Assembly: GCA_021775655.1 (NCBI GenBank)
Contig: JAJFHK010000473.1
Coordinates: 1 to 5,925 of the forward strand
Reading direction: 5' to 3'
From: Filomicrobium sp.
GTDB lineage: Bacteria; Pseudomonadota; Alphaproteobacteria; Rhizobiales; Hyphomicrobiaceae
DNA: 5,925 nt
Part shown: piece after piece, positions 5,890 to 5,925 of the stretch
Position numbering within the stretch: position 1 is the stretch's first letter
How the letters are laid out: each line of letters begins with the position of its first letter
Notes under the pieces: model-generated
The model's input: the letters and a program-made list of their open reading frames with translations, nothing else
Databases searched by the model: none
What the model was told of the DNA's origin: nothing
Made by a program: the position numbers and the translations under genes

Positions 5890-5925
5890 GGTGCTCAAGC
5901 TACGTCCCAATGATGACGCTTTGCT

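Noticed and set aside
1..5925. Defence system, CRISPR array, mobile element or phage-derived region
   Set aside because: No direct-repeat arrays, transposase, integrase, toxin or nuclease motifs appear on either strand; the genes are ordinary envelope, transport and housekeeping-like families.

Overview
The window looks like chromosomal DNA of an alphaproteobacterium, most likely of the Hyphomicrobiales. This is an inference from gene content: an alphaproteobacterial-style OpgH, a TIGR01459-type HAD protein and a DUF2155 protein, all in moderately GC-rich, densely packed DNA. The genus cannot be fixed from the sequence alone. Nearly every base is coding, and I see no tRNA, rRNA, CRISPR array, insertion sequence or phage gene.

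Positions 1-3082 (plus strand) hold a tight three-gene run. It begins with the C-terminal part of opgH/mdoH, the inner-membrane glucosyltransferase that builds the beta-1,2-glucan backbone of osmoregulated periplasmic glucans; its 5' end lies outside the window. Thirteen bases after its stop comes a GTG-started FkbM-family SAM-dependent methyltransferase. Overlapping the 3' end of that gene by 92 bases is a gene for a secreted or membrane-anchored protein of about 379 residues that I do not recognise. The spacing suggests one transcript, so the methyltransferase and the unknown protein may act on the glucan or a related envelope glycan. That link is inference from context.

Positions 3086-5889 (minus strand) hold three genes converging on the first block with only 3 bases between the stop codons. 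In transcription order they are a DUF2155 periplasmic protein (169 aa), a YeeE/YedE-family membrane transporter (405 aa, probable thiosulfate/sulfur-compound uptake) and a TIGR01459-family HAD-IIA hydrolase-like protein (291 aa). A 155-base gap upstream of the transporter is the only sizeable non-coding stretch; it carries a weak promoter candidate and a short inverted repeat. The transporter and HAD genes are 45 bases apart and could be co-transcribed.

I found no defence island or obviously new system. The points most worth a second look are the opgH-fkbM-unknown secreted protein cluster, the possible translational coupling at the two plus-strand junctions, and two active-site or pore substitutions: a Trp at the +2 position of HAD motif I, and a Gly where classic YeeE proteins have their first cysteine.
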